64,000 nt of DNA from Dioscorea cayenensis subsp. rotundata (lineage: Eukaryota > Streptophyta > Magnoliopsida > Dioscoreales > Dioscoreaceae): the NCBI RefSeq assembly GCF_009730915.1, contig NC_052488.1, positions 17,106,305 to 17,170,304 of the forward strand, given 5' to 3'. Below, one piece after another: positions 47,716 through 62,250 of the stretch (its first letter is position 1; each line of letters begins with the position of its first letter). The notes under the pieces were generated by a model that had not been told where the DNA came from, ran no database searches, and saw nothing but the letters and a program-made list of their open reading frames with translations. Position numbers and translations under genes: made by a program.

Positions 47716-48597
47716 CAATGTTTTTAAAACCGGACCGGATAGCGAACCGGTCTCATATTTGGGTCACGGGTCAGTCGGTTCGACCGGAATGACCCGTTCT
47801 GGTCGGACCGGATGACGTCATAAATAAATAATTATTTTAAATATTATATATATATAATATATATATATATTATATAATAACAAACTTTATTATATTTTTA
47901 ATCATAATTATCTTAAATATTTATTTTAATATCATTATGATTTTATCAAAATGGTTGAAGATTCAAATAATTAATCTAGATAAAGCAACAAATACAACTC
48001 CCTAAACCTTTTATTTCTTAATGTATTAATAATGATTGATGATAACTACATAAATTAAATCACTAATTAAATTACTAATTATGTGAGGATGCATGAACAA
48101 AAAAAAAATCAAAATAAAACTAGAACTAAGTATGATTAATTTAATTCTCATATTTGATCATCATTACCATTAAAATAAAAGTACAAAATAAAATAAGTCC
48201 TAAATGATCTATACCTCTTAAACAATTTACAAGTTTTTTTTTTTATTTTCTCATACCTCTAAACTCCAAAGTTCCAAAAAAATCCAAACAATATTTTTGG
48301 ACAAATCAAGACTCAAAGAGCATCATGAAATCAAGAAAAAAAGCCAATTCATGCCCTAAGTTCTTTTTACAAAAAAACAAAAACACATAAATAAAAAATA
48401 AAAAAAATAAAAAAAAATAAAAATTTGAAAACCGGGTTCCATCCGGTTTTGGTCCGACCGGCCGGTTCACCGGGTTTGGCCGGGTTTGACCGGTTCAAAA
48501 TTTGGTCAACATTAATTCTAAAACCGGACCGGGCTATGGGCCGGTTCCCGGTTTTTCCGGTCCGACCGGCCGGTCCGGTCCGGTTTTCAAAACATTG
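47716..48597. mobile_element. hAT-type MITE with CCGG-rich ends, TSD ATCCGTAC
   Basis: An 882-bp element with ends CAATGTTTTTAAAACCGGAC and rc CAATGTTTTGAAAACCGGAC, flanked by ATCCGTAC at 47708-47715 and 48598-48605. The terminal 110-180 bp on each side is packed with ACCGG, CCGGTCCG and CGACCGG words in both orientations, and the core is AT-rich. The 8-bp duplication supports hAT; a Mutator origin is less likely. Confidence 0.85.
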
Positions 48598-48697
48598 ATC
48601 CGTACTAAAAATTGGGAGGTATCTCTCGGCGAAAACCGGTATATCCGCCGATTCTAATGAAATATATATATTTATTTATTTACGGATTCTTTAAGGG

Positions 48698-49200
48698 AAA
48701 ATAAATTATAACTCTTTGAATATTTTAAAATATCCAAGATGGACCATATGACATTTGAATTTATCAGACAGTCCTCTTGTTTTTGACAGTTTACTTTTCA
48801 ATTCTGACAGTTTATTTTTCAATTAATGCAGCTCACTCTGTTAGTTTATTCTATTTTACGATATATATTTTCCGCTTAAAATATATAGTTTCCGTTTAAC
48901 ATTGCGTATTTTTGTTTAATCACGTAAGTTTTCACTTAATATATAGCACATTTGTGTTTAAAATTATGGGTTTCCGCTTAAAATTATTAGTTTCTGTTTA
49001 GCATTTGGTGTTTTCGCTTTAAAATTGAGAGCCAACCCAATTAACATCAGTTACCTTTATGTCAACATCAATCATTTTTATGGTAGAAGAATCTAAAAAA
49101 TAACCTGTCAAAAAAAAAGGACATTTGAGAATACTTAAAGTCATGGAGTTTTTTGTGAATACCTTAAGTTCAGAGAGTGTATTTGTTCATTATTAAATTC
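48698..49200. repeat. Dispersed repeat, copy 2 (pair with 12222-12840)
   Basis: Same orientation and order of blocks as 12222-12840, but shorter in the CGCTTAAAATT portion. It ends at TTTGTTCATT, as the other copy does. Confidence 0.6.
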
Positions 49201-50086
49201 TCTAATTGGTATTTATTTAATATTTTAATATTGAGAAAAATAATGCTTACAAGAATTAGTCAAACTGTCAAAGTCAAAAGGGTAGGTAACAAGTGTGACA
49301 CATGATGGGTTTGGTTCATTATAATTTGCGCCAAATTAAAGCAAAATTTAATAAATGTATCACATGCGGTATTGTTTAGCTTTGGAAGAATTTTATGGAA
49401 TCTTGTACTCAAAATTGAAAATATCATACTGGTTTGGTACGATTGGGAAAGTTTGGTAAGTTTACAATTTAAAATATTTAATAATAATAATAATACTAAT
49501 AATTATTTGGGAAATGTACCTCAATATTTATTTAACATGAATAATTATATATCATTATTTAATGATTATAATGTAAAAAAAAGTAAGTGGACGAGAAAAA
49601 CGGTAAATAGTTTTAAAAATACAGGGGAAAAAATCCCTTATTATCCATATTTTTTTTAAAAATAAATAAATAAAAAAACCAAAACTGTTCCTTAAATATA
49701 ATTTTCAATAGTATTATGAGTTTAGATTTAAATATATATTTTTAAATATTTAATTTAATTTTAATTTATAAGATGCTTTTTTAAAATTTTCAGACACATG
49801 GACATGGACATGGACTAACTTCACCGAACTGATCATTACCTATTTATATTATATATATATATATTATAATACATACATATATATATATATATATTATTGT
49901 AATAATATTATAAAAACTATCTATAGCAAGACAGTATTAAAACCCCGAGATATCGCGATATTTTGAGCATTTCCCGACCTATTTCCCGTTCACCCGGTCA
50001 ACGTTGGGTGGCAGAGGGTAAGTGGTTTATAGAAAACTGAACCCGGTTTATTTGACCATTAGAAAGACTTACCTACCATTACCTAC

Positions 50087-50129
<43 letters not shown>

Positions 50130-50396
50130 TGGAAAACCAAAAACTTCAATGTTTCAAATTTAAAAAAGAAGTTATTTGTGTAATATTGGAATAAATTGAG
50201 TGTGTGGTTTAATTGGTTGAATTTGTGCGGTGAAGTTGATGTTTTTTATTTGATTAATTTCAGTTAAATATATCCTGGGATCATATTACCATAAAAGCAA
50301 GATATTCTCGGTGCTTTGTAGAGAAATACTTTCCCCCTGAAATATTTTATTGCAAAGTTTTTTTTTTCTGTATTTGCTTTCCCTGTAAATAATAAT
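49201..50396. other. AT-rich intergenic stretch
   Basis: Contains (TA)n at 49850-49895 and (TAA)n at 50090-50129. The open frame 49372-49659 is AT-driven and has no domain. Confidence 0.35.
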
Positions 50397-50399
50397 ATA

Positions 50400-51065
50400 G
50401 TGTTTGGTATGAACTTTGAATATTATAATTGAAATACATGCAAAATGAATTCCTTTTATTTGGTATGAATAAATTTTTCATGCAAAGTTATGATTATTCT
50501 CAATTTTATTTTTTAATAATAATAAAATAAAATAAAACATACTTTAAATACATGTTTAATTTTCACATTAATTAATGGTTTATATATAAATAAATAAAAA
50601 AAGTTGCTTATATACCCGGTAAAAGTAGGTATTTAACTTATGCTCTTCTTCTATTATGAGAAATTTGATTACCCGAATTGATAATTCACGAATTATACTT
50701 CCGCTTCCTATATAAATTTTTAAAAAGAAATACAAAAAATTATAGAACTTACCAATAGAGATTGTCTTGTTCTAGGGTTTTGAAAAAGAAGTAGTGGAGG
50801 AGTTTTTCGCTATAGCTAGGGTTCTAAGACATGACAAAAGAGAAGAATTTTTATTGTATAAATGGGTAACATTGGAATTTTAAATGTGTCATATTTCCCA
50901 TAATGTAATCCGTTTCACACCCCTCTCCCTATGAATCTTTTTCTTTGGTGAAAGGGAAAGTAATTGTAAGTTGACCATTATTTTACATAGTTTTTTTTCA
51001 ACCAAACACATGAAAATATTTCATAACCTTAATTTTCCGGGATACTTTCTTAGTACCAAACGGCC
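50400..51065. mobile_element. Possible PIF/Tourist-like MITE upstream of GS1
   Basis: Ends GTGTTTGGTA and rc GGCCGTTTGGTAC are inverted and flanked by ATA on both sides (50397-50399 and 51066-51068). The interior has further TTTGGTATGAA and AACCAAACACATGAAA words. The end match is short, so this call is tentative. If right, the element lies 200 bp upstream of the GS1 TATA box. Confidence 0.4.
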
Positions 51066-51261
51066 ATAAGAATCATAAATATATATATATATATATTTAT
51101 ATATATACATTTATTATTATATTAATTAAATCCAAATAATATCTAATTTGGTTATATTCTTGAACTGTTTCAAGCCTGTTTTGCTAATTTTATAAACAAA
51201 TAAATAACTTTTTTAAGAAATAAAAAAAAAACAAATTATTATTCAGTATTTTCGGAGTGTC

Positions 51262-51268
51262 TATATAA
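51262..51268 (+). promoter_or_regulatory. Probable TATA box of GS1
   Basis: TATATAA in the context GTCTATATAAACCGC, 85 bp upstream of the ATG at 51347. It is followed by a pyrimidine-rich leader (CTTCCTTTCTTCTGTCTTG), which places the start site at about 51293 by usual spacing. Confidence 0.6.
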
Positions 51269-51346
51269 ACCGCTTACCAACTCTTCCTTTCTTCTGTCTT
51301 GTGCCTTGTTTTTCTTTGATCTCTGTTTCTCTTTCTCGTGGCGGCC

Positions 51347-54500
<3,154 letters not shown>

Positions 54501-56138
54501 GTGTCATATTTTCATGTTCTCTCCATCAGACTACTATTCTCTTAATAGTTTGCTTTTGTCTGTGTTGGTGTTGGTGTTGGAGATCTAGCAGGAGGTGAAT
54601 TTTGCTAGAATTTATTAAGGACAGGGATATTGGTCGGTCATGATTTGATTGGTTTGAAAAAGCCTTTCTGGTTTCATTCTGTGTTTCCATGTAGCTTCAT
54701 CAAAATAAGTATAGCATGGAACTGTGAACATCTATTGTTTTGAGTTTCATGAGATTGGCTATGAGATGATTGTCTCCTTGCTTTTCAATGTTTCCTCTAT
54801 TCCTGTTTGCACTGCAATAACTTCACCATGGCAATACGAATGAAAATTCAGCTTTTTGTCTTTTCATTACGTAACGAAATTACCATGGTAATATGAGTGG
54901 GAATGTTATATATGTGGTAATATTACGGTAATTTAATATAATCATGTTTGGTTGGGAACTTTTATTACTTTGGTTTTCATGATAATCAATTTGTTAAAAT
55001 ATAAAAAGTTATAAAATTATCTAAGATAGACATCAAATGTGTTATGAGTTAACTTAATCTGGGGAAGTTATTTTTAATGTTCCCTTTCAAGTTCCAAATA
55101 ATACATTGAACAGCATTGGATGGATGCTTTCAAGTTAAACGTACCACAAGCATGGAAAATTAAAGAAAACTAAAGCTTCTTGATTCCAAGAGAATGAGCT
55201 TTGCATCAAGATACTTTGAAGAGACAAAATGTTTATTAAATTTTCGCATGAATCATGATTTAGGTATATATATATATATATATACATGTTTATCTGTGTT
55301 GACATAAAGTTGCAAAACAAATTTACAAGACTTAGATTAAACTCTCAAAGTACAGATTCAATCTGCATAATTGTATATCTGCTGCAAACGTTAACAATGA
55401 GAAGAGTGATACAGTTGAAGCCATTTTAAGGATCTCAGATTCCATGGTTGATAAGATAGCTCTTTCTATTAGTTTTTGGGTCTATAAATAAAAGAAAAGA
55501 AAGAACATAAGTGAACTATCTCAAGCAATTCAAGTATCAATGTTCTGTATGATGTTCTGATATACTACAACAATAAAAAAGGCATCACCTGCTTGTGCAT
55601 TCATTTTAACTATAAGAAATCCTCAGAAATATCACTTTCCATGATGGATAACAAATAACAATTTCATTGTCCTCAAACATTAAGTATTCGAGGATATAGT
55701 AAGCATATGTTCTAAGAAAATTTTCATAAAAAGGTCAGTCTTAAACTTTGTAGTAGCAATATGTAATTTAACTCGTAACTGAGCAAATTAAATATGTCTT
55801 GGTTCTTAAAATTAATAACCTACAAGAACAACTGTATTTAAGTTCAATCATGATCAAGGACCACAAGAATACCACATGAGCACAAATCGACAAATCAAAT
55901 CTCACAAATCCAAGTAAAAATTTATTGTATAGCACCTATCAATGTTGCGCGAAAAAACTGCAGAACTATACAGTTGTTAATATACGACGATTCAGAATAG
56001 GAAATTCAACAACAACAACAGAATACTTACAAAGAGTTCGACCACATCGAACACAGACCGGTCCAGCGGTTCATTTATTCCATATAAAATCAAAAGAATC
56101 GCTGAAACCATTCCATCTTGAGAAATCTTTCTATGCAT
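54501..56138. other. GS1 3' region and intergenic
   Basis: The 3' UTR of GS1 runs to about 54760. The piece 54820-54970 (ACCATGGCAAT and rc ACCATGGTAAT words, GTTTGGTTGGGAAC) looks like a decayed Tourist-like fragment. The rest, including a TA run at 55267-55283, shows no gene. Confidence 0.4.
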
Positions 56139-56759
56139 TTAGCTGTCCAAATGATTTGAATTGATATCCTCATTCATCCCTCTCATCTTCAAGTCTCCGT
56201 AAAGTGATTCGATAACATGCAGATATGATAACTGATTCAGCTCGGCTTTTATTCGTTCCTGATTAGCTTCCATCTCGGCCCACCATTTCTCACCCTGAAG
56301 TTTTGAAATCTTTGCCAATGCTTCATCAGCAGCCCATGAAGCTGCAGTCCTTTCTCTCTCAAGTTCTAATTCCAATGCATTACGAAGTTCTTTCTCCCTG
56401 GCAATCTCTTCCTTCAATTTCATCACAATGTCTTCCTCTGTTCCATCAAGAGCTTCTTCACTCTCACTTTTGTCCTCCTTTTTACAAGGATCACAAGATT
56501 GATTCATTGATTGACAGGATGAACAATGAACACAATGTGAGCAAACACCCTTGAGTTCTTCGCTTCGGTGAGGGCACCGCCGCCCTCTAAGGACCAAAAA
56601 GCCGACCAACACCATCAAAAACACAATGCAAACATCCTTCCAACATGAAGAAGCTAAAACCTCAACTCCCCAATACCTCAAAGAACCACAAAACAGAGCA
56701 AGAATTCCAACCTTCAAGGCCTTCTTGAAGGGAGAAAAGAAACAAATTTGGTACTGCAT
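56139..56759 (-). CDS. Short membrane-anchored coiled-coil protein, GTD-binding/DUF593-like
   Basis: A single-exon coding region of 206 residues with start ATG at 56759. The frame extends to 56792 but only through a TTG. Order: a short basic N-terminus, hydrophobic segments at about residues 18-60 (KVGILALFCGSLRYW, VCIVFLMVLVGFLVL), a Cys-rich stretch at about 62-97 (eight Cys, CSHCVHCSSC), an acidic linker, and a coiled coil at about 112-190 (LKEEIAREKELRNALELELE, AASWAADEALAKISKLQGEK). The coil resembles the GTD-binding domain of plant FLOURY1/MyoB-type myosin receptors, but the protein is much shorter than the typical family member. Family assignment is by eye. The upstream leader carries a triplicated segment and probably an intron. 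Confidence 0.65.
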   Translation of the reverse strand: MQYQICFFSPFKKALKVGILALFCGSLRYWGVEVLASSCWKDVCIVFLMVLVGFLVLRGRRCPHRSEELKGVCSHCVHCSSCQSMNQSCDPCKKEDKSESEEALDGTEEDIVMKLKEEIAREKELRNALELELERERTAASWAADEALAKISKLQGEKWWAEMEANQERIKAELNQLSYLHVIESLYGDLKMRGMNEDINSNHLDS

Positions 56760-56764
56760 GCCTC

Positions 56765-57235
56765 TCTTAGCAAAGCAAAACAACCAATTCAATCAAGAAA
56801 CTCAGTCTTTCATCTCTATCACTGCCAAAAGACCCACCTTTTCCATCAAAAACAGCTTCTTTTAGAACCAATTCAAAGGGGCAATTGAAAATGAGAGAAA
56901 CAAGATTACCTTGAGATGAACAACGGCAATCGAGAGAAACAATCGATTAAATCAAAAAGTTCTCAATCCTTCAACACTATTACCGCTAAAAAAGCAAACT
57001 TTTACGGCTTCTCTCAGAACCAATGCTTAGAGGCAATGAAGACAAGGGCAAAAGGAGATTACCATGTGAAAGTAGGCAGCTTAGCAAATCAAAAACAACC
57101 AATTCCATCAATCAAGTAACTCACTCTTCCAACCGCATTACCGCTAAAAAAGCCATCTTTCCCATCAAAAACAGCTTCATGTTAGAACAAAAGCTCAAAG
57201 CCATAGAAGATAAAAAGGAGCTTACCTTGTGATCA
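56765..57235 (-). repeat. Triplicated leader segment with GTAA donor-like sites
   Basis: Three degenerate tandem units of about 155-160 bp lie directly upstream of the DUF593-like ATG on the coding strand. Each starts at a donor-like site: CAAG|GTAAGC at 57225, CATG|GTAATC at 57062, CAAG|GTAATC at 56909. Each continues with GGTTCTnAnAnGAAGC, TTTTTnG(A)TGG or an equivalent, a GCGGTAAT/GCAGTGAT motif, GATTGA and TTGGTTGTTTT-TTTGCTAAG. The third unit runs into the ATG. Confidence 0.7.
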
Positions 57236-57259
57236 CCATTGGCATTGTAAATCCCAGGA

Positions 57260-57261
<2 letters not shown>

Positions 57262-57296
<35 letters not shown>
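57262..57296. repeat. (AG)n microsatellite in the DUF593-like gene leader
   Basis: A run of AG/CT dinucleotides about 500 bp upstream of the start codon, of a kind common in plant 5' UTRs and core promoters. It sits about 50 bp from the hAT insertion. Confidence 0.8.
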
Positions 57297-57297
<1 letters not shown>

Positions 57298-57354
57298 GGG
57301 GGGTTTTGGGAGGAAGTGGGAGAGGTGTTGGGTTTTGAAGCGGTTGTGTAGAGC

Positions 57355-57927
57355 TAGGGGTGGCAAAAATTTGGGTCCGGACAAAACCGGGTCTGGACAA
57401 CTACTAATATAAATAGAAAAAACTTAGTCCGGGATCCCGTCCGGTTTTTAAATTCGGACAAACTTAGTATGTCCAAAACCCGGTTTATTTTAAAACCGGG
57501 TTGTCCGGATGTCCAAATTTGTCCGAATTCTATAAGTTATTTTTAAGTTCACTCAAATATTAAATTATACAAAAAAATAATTTAATTCACATTAAATGCA
57601 AAAAAACATTAATAATCCAAAACTCAACTCAAATTATAGAAAAAAATCTAAGTCTTAATAGAAAAAAACAATATATGTTTAAAGTTTTTTTGAAGAATGA
57701 ACTTTAAAAACAAATGGGCCTAGGGTTGTGGGATTTTTAAAGTTTTAGGGGTTAAAAGGGCCCGTTGTCCGAATTTCATGTCCGGACCCTGCCCGGATTT
57801 AAATCCGGACAACCAAGTCCCATGTCCGGACCCGACCCGATTTGCAAAACCCTTATGTCCAAACCCTTTTTATTCCGGGCCGGACAAAACCGGGCCGGCG
57901 GGTCCGGACAGATTATTGCCACCCCTA
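57355..57927. mobile_element. hAT-type MITE with GTCCGGAC-rich ends, TSD TGTAGAGC
   Basis: A 573-bp element with ends TAGGGGTGGCAA and rc(TTGCCACCCCTA), flanked by TGTAGAGC at 57347-57354 and 57928-57935. The TAGGGGTGGC terminus and 8-bp duplication are classic hAT. Both ends carry many GTCCGGAC, CCGGGTC and AACCGGG words, and the core is AT-rich. It inserted just upstream of the DUF593-like gene. Confidence 0.88.
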
Positions 57928-57938
57928 TGTAGAGCTAA

Positions 57939-58833
57939 GGGGATGTTTAGATGCCAAGAGTGGATTGGGGGAGGAGTGGATTGGGAGTGACATGAGGGGT
58001 AATGGAGGAGGAGTGAGAATGAAGGATGTGTTTGGTTGGTAGGATTTGGAGAGTGTAATTTATTGGGAATGGAAAAAGTAATGAAAGTAGATATGGTAAA
58101 ATGACACTTATGTCCCTCATCCATATAAATGATATTGTATATATAATAATGAGTTATTTTTTTAGTTATATATTTTTTTTAATTATCAAAAAAATAAATA
58201 TTTAATTTTTATTATAATATAATTTCATTCTAATTTTTTTGGGATGAGATTTTTAATATCATTAATTAGCTATTAATTAATGGTGTTAAATATAATGAGT
58301 TGTTTTTAATTATAATTTTTAAAACATTGAAAAAATGTAACTAATTAATTATAAGAAATAATTATTTAATTTTATAATACTATAATTTTATTATAAGTAT
58401 TATATTCAAATATTAATATTATTAATTAGCAAGTAATTAATGGTATTAACTATAATGAGTTATTTTTAATTATATTTGTGTAACACATAAAAAAAATTAA
58501 CTAATTAATTATCAAAATAAATATGTGTAATAACATTGAAAATAATAATAATATGAAAATTTTTCCTTGCCATCTCTTTATTTTCTCTTGCCATATGTGG
58601 CAATGGAATAATCATGTTTCCAAGCAAAAAAAAGACACAAAGAAGGGCATATATGTCATTTCCCTGTCCAATCTTGGCCAATCCGCCCAATTCTTGGGGA
58701 GTGAGACTCACTCACATGGGTGAGTCTCACTCCTTCCACAATCCACCCTCAATCCCACTGATGTATGCCCAAACAAGGGCTTACAACCACTCCCCCCTCA
58801 CTCCCACTCCAATTTTGGCATCCAAACACCCCC
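57939..58833 (-). mobile_element. PIF/Harbinger MITE related to the 40.6-kb element, TSD TAA
   Basis: An 895-bp element with ends GGGGATGTTTAG and rc GGGGGTGTTTGG, flanked by TAA at 57936-57938 and 58834-58836. Its right end, read in reverse, is collinear with the left end of the defective PIF element at 40622, and its core matches that element's tandem array, hence the minus strand. It starts one TAA away from the hAT target duplication, so two elements sit side by side. Confidence 0.85.
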
Positions 58834-58836
58834 TAA

Positions 58837-59633
58837 GTGTAGTAGGTGGCTTGATGCTTGACACGTGTTACATTCAACGGTGATGTGTACAGCTCATCCT
58901 ACTACTACCCAAGTTTGTACTCCAAGTATGCAATCTGTTTATAAATTATGATGATATAAAAAAGATGTGGGAGTTTGATAGGGGTTAGGATTAAGCTTCT
59001 AATAAGATCAAGATCTTTTAATTTTATTATTATTATTATTTGTTTAGATAATTGAAAAAAAATTATTTTGAATAGAGATTATGATTGTGATATTTGAATT
59101 AAATTTAAATAAATTTGATAAGTTTACCCCTCCCAACATGTGTTATTTATATAAGTATAAAAATTTAAATTTGAGCCAACTACCTCTTAATCTTTTAACA
59201 TTGAGTTCTTTGTGTAAAGTGCTCATGTTTTACCTAGGAGGGGCACTCTGTGCACATTCTTAATACATAATTTCTTCATATTATATAAAAAAAATAAAAA
59301 AAAATTGAATTTGAAACAAATCGCTTAAGCCATCCAAAACTTTACTATTTGAACAAACCTCTCCCAGTAAATATATATCTTTATTATCATTGATAATATG
59401 TTTTCTAAAAAGTTTGATACAATCCTTAAAACAGTCCAAGCTTAAGTGCTCTTATTTATATCATATATCAAACAAATCCATAGTGCACACGAACAATCCA
59501 CACAAGAGAAGAGCGAAAAAAAACTTTAAACAGTTAGTAGTTATAATGTGACTTCATCACACGAACTTTTTTATAAGATCACAAGCAAACCAAGCAAGCA
59601 AATATAAGCACAAGGTGATCGTAATTCAGCTTC
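58837..59633. other. Intergenic between MITE and CAD gene
   Basis: AT-rich sequence that includes the presumed 3' UTR of the minus-strand alcohol dehydrogenase near 59500-59633. No other gene is supported. Confidence 0.4.
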
Positions 59634-61711
59634 CTAAGCAGCATCAATGGTGTTTGCCATATCGATGACGAATCGATATCTAACATCACCCTTTTTAAGC
59701 CTTTCCATGGCCGTATTAACGTAATCCATACCGACAACTTCAACATCGGCAGTCACATTGTGTTTTCCGGCAAAGTCTAACATCTCTTGTGTATCTTTCA
59801 TTCCACCAACATTGCTTCCTGAGATGCTCCTTCCACCTATGAAAATCAAACAATTAGAACTCAAATGATGACAATTTAATGAATCAGAGATACGATGATC
59901 ATAATGGAATTTTTGGATTAATAGTTAACAGTCACCTTGAATTAAAGAAATAACAGGTATCTCCATTGGTTTTAAGACAACACCAACCATTATGAGCTTT
60001 CCATGAGCTTTTAGCAGGGAAATTAGAGGCACAATTGGGTGTGATGCAGCAACAGTATCAATGATACCATCCATTGTTCCCATTGCAGACTATAACAGAA
60101 ACAAATTCATTAAAAAGAATATATCAGAACAAACACCATATTCCTTATCGATATAAATATTATGCCGGTTCTTTGAATGGAATAAATACACTTTACGAAA
60201 AGATTGTTGTTCCAATTAACAGAAACAAATTCATCAAAAAGAATATATCAGAATGAACACTATCTTGTATATCTACATATATATTATGCCGGTATTCTCT
60301 TTGAATGGAATACTCTTTATGAAAAGATTGTTGTTCCAATTTTACCTTCATCTGGTCAGGATCACGGCTGACCAAGAATGCATCAGCTCCCAATTGTTCA
60401 ATTGCCTCCTTTTCCTTGCTCGGAGATGTACTTATGACAGTAACTTTCATTCCATGTGCCTTGCCAAACTTCACTGCAACATGTCCAAGGCCACCAAGAC
60501 CAACAACCCCCAAATGCTTCCCCGGCACATTGAGTCCATGGTATTTCATTGGAGTGTACACAGTGACCCCTGCACATAGTAATGGCACAATCTTCTCTAA
60601 TGGCAAGTTGTTGGGAAGACGGACCACATATCGCTCATTAGCTACTAAGAGATTGGAAAATCCTCCATATGTTGGTTTACCATCACTACCAATGCCATTG
60701 GAGGTAGGAACAAATTTAGGACAGTAATTCTCAAAGTCTTGTTTGCAATTATCACAAGCAGTGCAGGAGCTGATAACATATCCAACTCCAACCTTGTCTC
60801 CAATTTTGAACCTATGCACATTACTCCCAACCTCAGTAACAACACCTACAATTTCATGTCTGCAGTAAACAAATGCACAAATCATTGATCATATATCAAG
60901 ATGCATATTTCAAGCAGGAATTTTCCTACTTGAAACAAATTTATCATGTTTGAGACTTTAAAAAGACAAAATTTTATATAGTGTACAAGGATAACAAGAG
61001 TAATTGCAACAGAAAAATTTCAGCAGAAAGAAAAGAAAGAACAATCTCAAAATAATAAACAAAATTTGGTTTGGAAAATAAAAATAAAAAATACAATTCA
61101 CATTACAATATATCGTGAGATAAGAGATAAGACAGATGCATAAGAGTCAAGATCTCAAGTAAAGAAACAATTCATATTTACATTATCAAACCAAAAAAGA
61201 ATCAGTTAAATTTACATACCCAGGCACAACAGGGTACATCGCATTCCCGAACTCATTCTTGATGATTCCAAGATCTGTATGACAAATCCCACAGTACAAT
61301 ACTTTTAAGGTGACATCTTCATCTCCATTAGATCTGCAGAACAAATTGAAGCTCTGATCTCAATCTGTAATTTATATCACTCAGAAACACACAAATCTCT
61401 TAAAAATTAACATTTTCTCTACAATTTGATGTAAAAAGATAAGATTGTAACCATCAATCAGTGCTCCAAGAGTATAAACAAAAAAACACAACATTCAGAA
61501 ATTAAGAAAAAAAGGATCAAATAGAACACACTTCTCAACTCTTAACAAACTTCAACAAGAAGTCCAAAGACTCCAAACCATTGTAGATGAACACTAATTG
61601 AACTCGAAATCACAAAAAAGAGATTCAATACCTTCTGGTGAAGTTGAAAGGAGAAAGTACACCAGAGGAGTCTCTTGCTGCCCATCCAAAAGCTGGTTTC
61701 TGCTCTTCCAT
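59634..61711 (-). CDS. Cinnamyl-alcohol / mannitol-type dehydrogenase (Zn-MDR)
   Basis: A zinc-dependent, NADP-linked medium-chain dehydrogenase of the CAD family, acting in the cytosol on cinnamyl-type aldehydes or mannitol. Exons on the minus strand: 61711-61632, 61333-61220, 60859-60346, 60089-59936 and 59836-59634, giving 354 residues with consistent phases. Catalytic zinc ligands are Cys44 (CGICHTDLG), His66-Glu67 (HEIVG) and Cys160 (LLCAG); structural zinc ligands are Cys97, Cys100, Cys103 and Cys111. The Rossmann motif GLGGLG is at residues 185-190, followed by [27 protein letters not shown] and the ending [13 protein letters not shown] resemble the CAD6-9/mannitol dehydrogenase subgroup rather than the bona fide lignin CADs, but substrate cannot be read from this. 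Confidence 0.93.
60094..60342. repeat. Tandem duplication inside CAD intron 3
   Basis: Two units of about 123-126 bp: AACAGAAACAAATTCATnAA, AAGAATATATCAGAA, ATTATGCCGGT, TTTGAATGGAATA and GAAAAGATTGTTGTTCCAAT occur in each (about 60094-60215 and 60218-60342). The intron runs 60345-60090 on the minus strand, so splice sites are not altered. Confidence 0.85.
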
Positions 61712-61727
61712 CACCTCTCCTTTCTCT

Positions 61728-61760
61728 CGTTCGCTCTCTCTCTCTCTCTCTCTCTCTCTC
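61728..61760. repeat. (CT)n microsatellite in CAD leader
   Basis: CT/GA repeat between the CAD ATG (61711) and the hAT insertion at 61790, on the minus strand a GA-rich 5' UTR. Another (TC)n run follows at 62220-62248 beyond the hAT element. Confidence 0.8.
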
Positions 61761-61789
61761 AGGCTCAGTCACTCGCTAATACCCACTTG

Positions 61790-62203
61790 TAGACCGGACC
61801 GCGGTTCGGTTCAAACCGTAGATCCAAGCCGGAACCGTTACTATTGGAACCAAACCAGAATTGTAAAAATAGTTTCGATTCCAAACCGGAACCTTGAACC
61901 GGAACTTTAAAGTTCCGTTAAGGTTCTTATGAGTTGAAAACCGGAACATGAATCGAACCGGAACCGAACCGCTGGTCCCGGTTCTATTTTATTAATAAAA
62001 TAGAAAATATATATAATATAATTTTTTTATATATTTTAATTAATTGGAATTAAATTATTTAGAACCGAACCAGAACCAGAATCGTATTGGAACTGAACTG
62101 AAAACCGAAACCTTATGACTATGGTTCGGTTCCAGTTCTATAGTTTATAAAACCGGAACTGGTGGTTTTAAACCGAAACCGAACCGAACCGTGGTCAGGT
62201 CTA
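61790..62203. mobile_element. hAT-type MITE with AACCGG-rich ends, TSD CCCACTTG
   Basis: A 414-bp element with ends TAGACCGGACCGCGG and rc TAGACCTGACCACGG, flanked by CCCACTTG at 61782-61789 and 62204-62211. The interior is filled with AACCGGAAC, GGTTCGGTTC and CCGAACCG words in both orientations around a short AT core. It lies about 80 bp upstream of the CAD start codon, so it is in the 5' UTR or core promoter. Confidence 0.88.
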
Positions 62204-62219
62204 CCCACTTGTGTCATTG

Positions 62220-62250
<31 letters not shown>

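Noticed and set aside
56760..56792. 11-residue extension of the DUF593-like protein
   Set aside because: Its first codon is TTG and it lies in the triplicated leader segment. The ATG at 56759 is the first true start.
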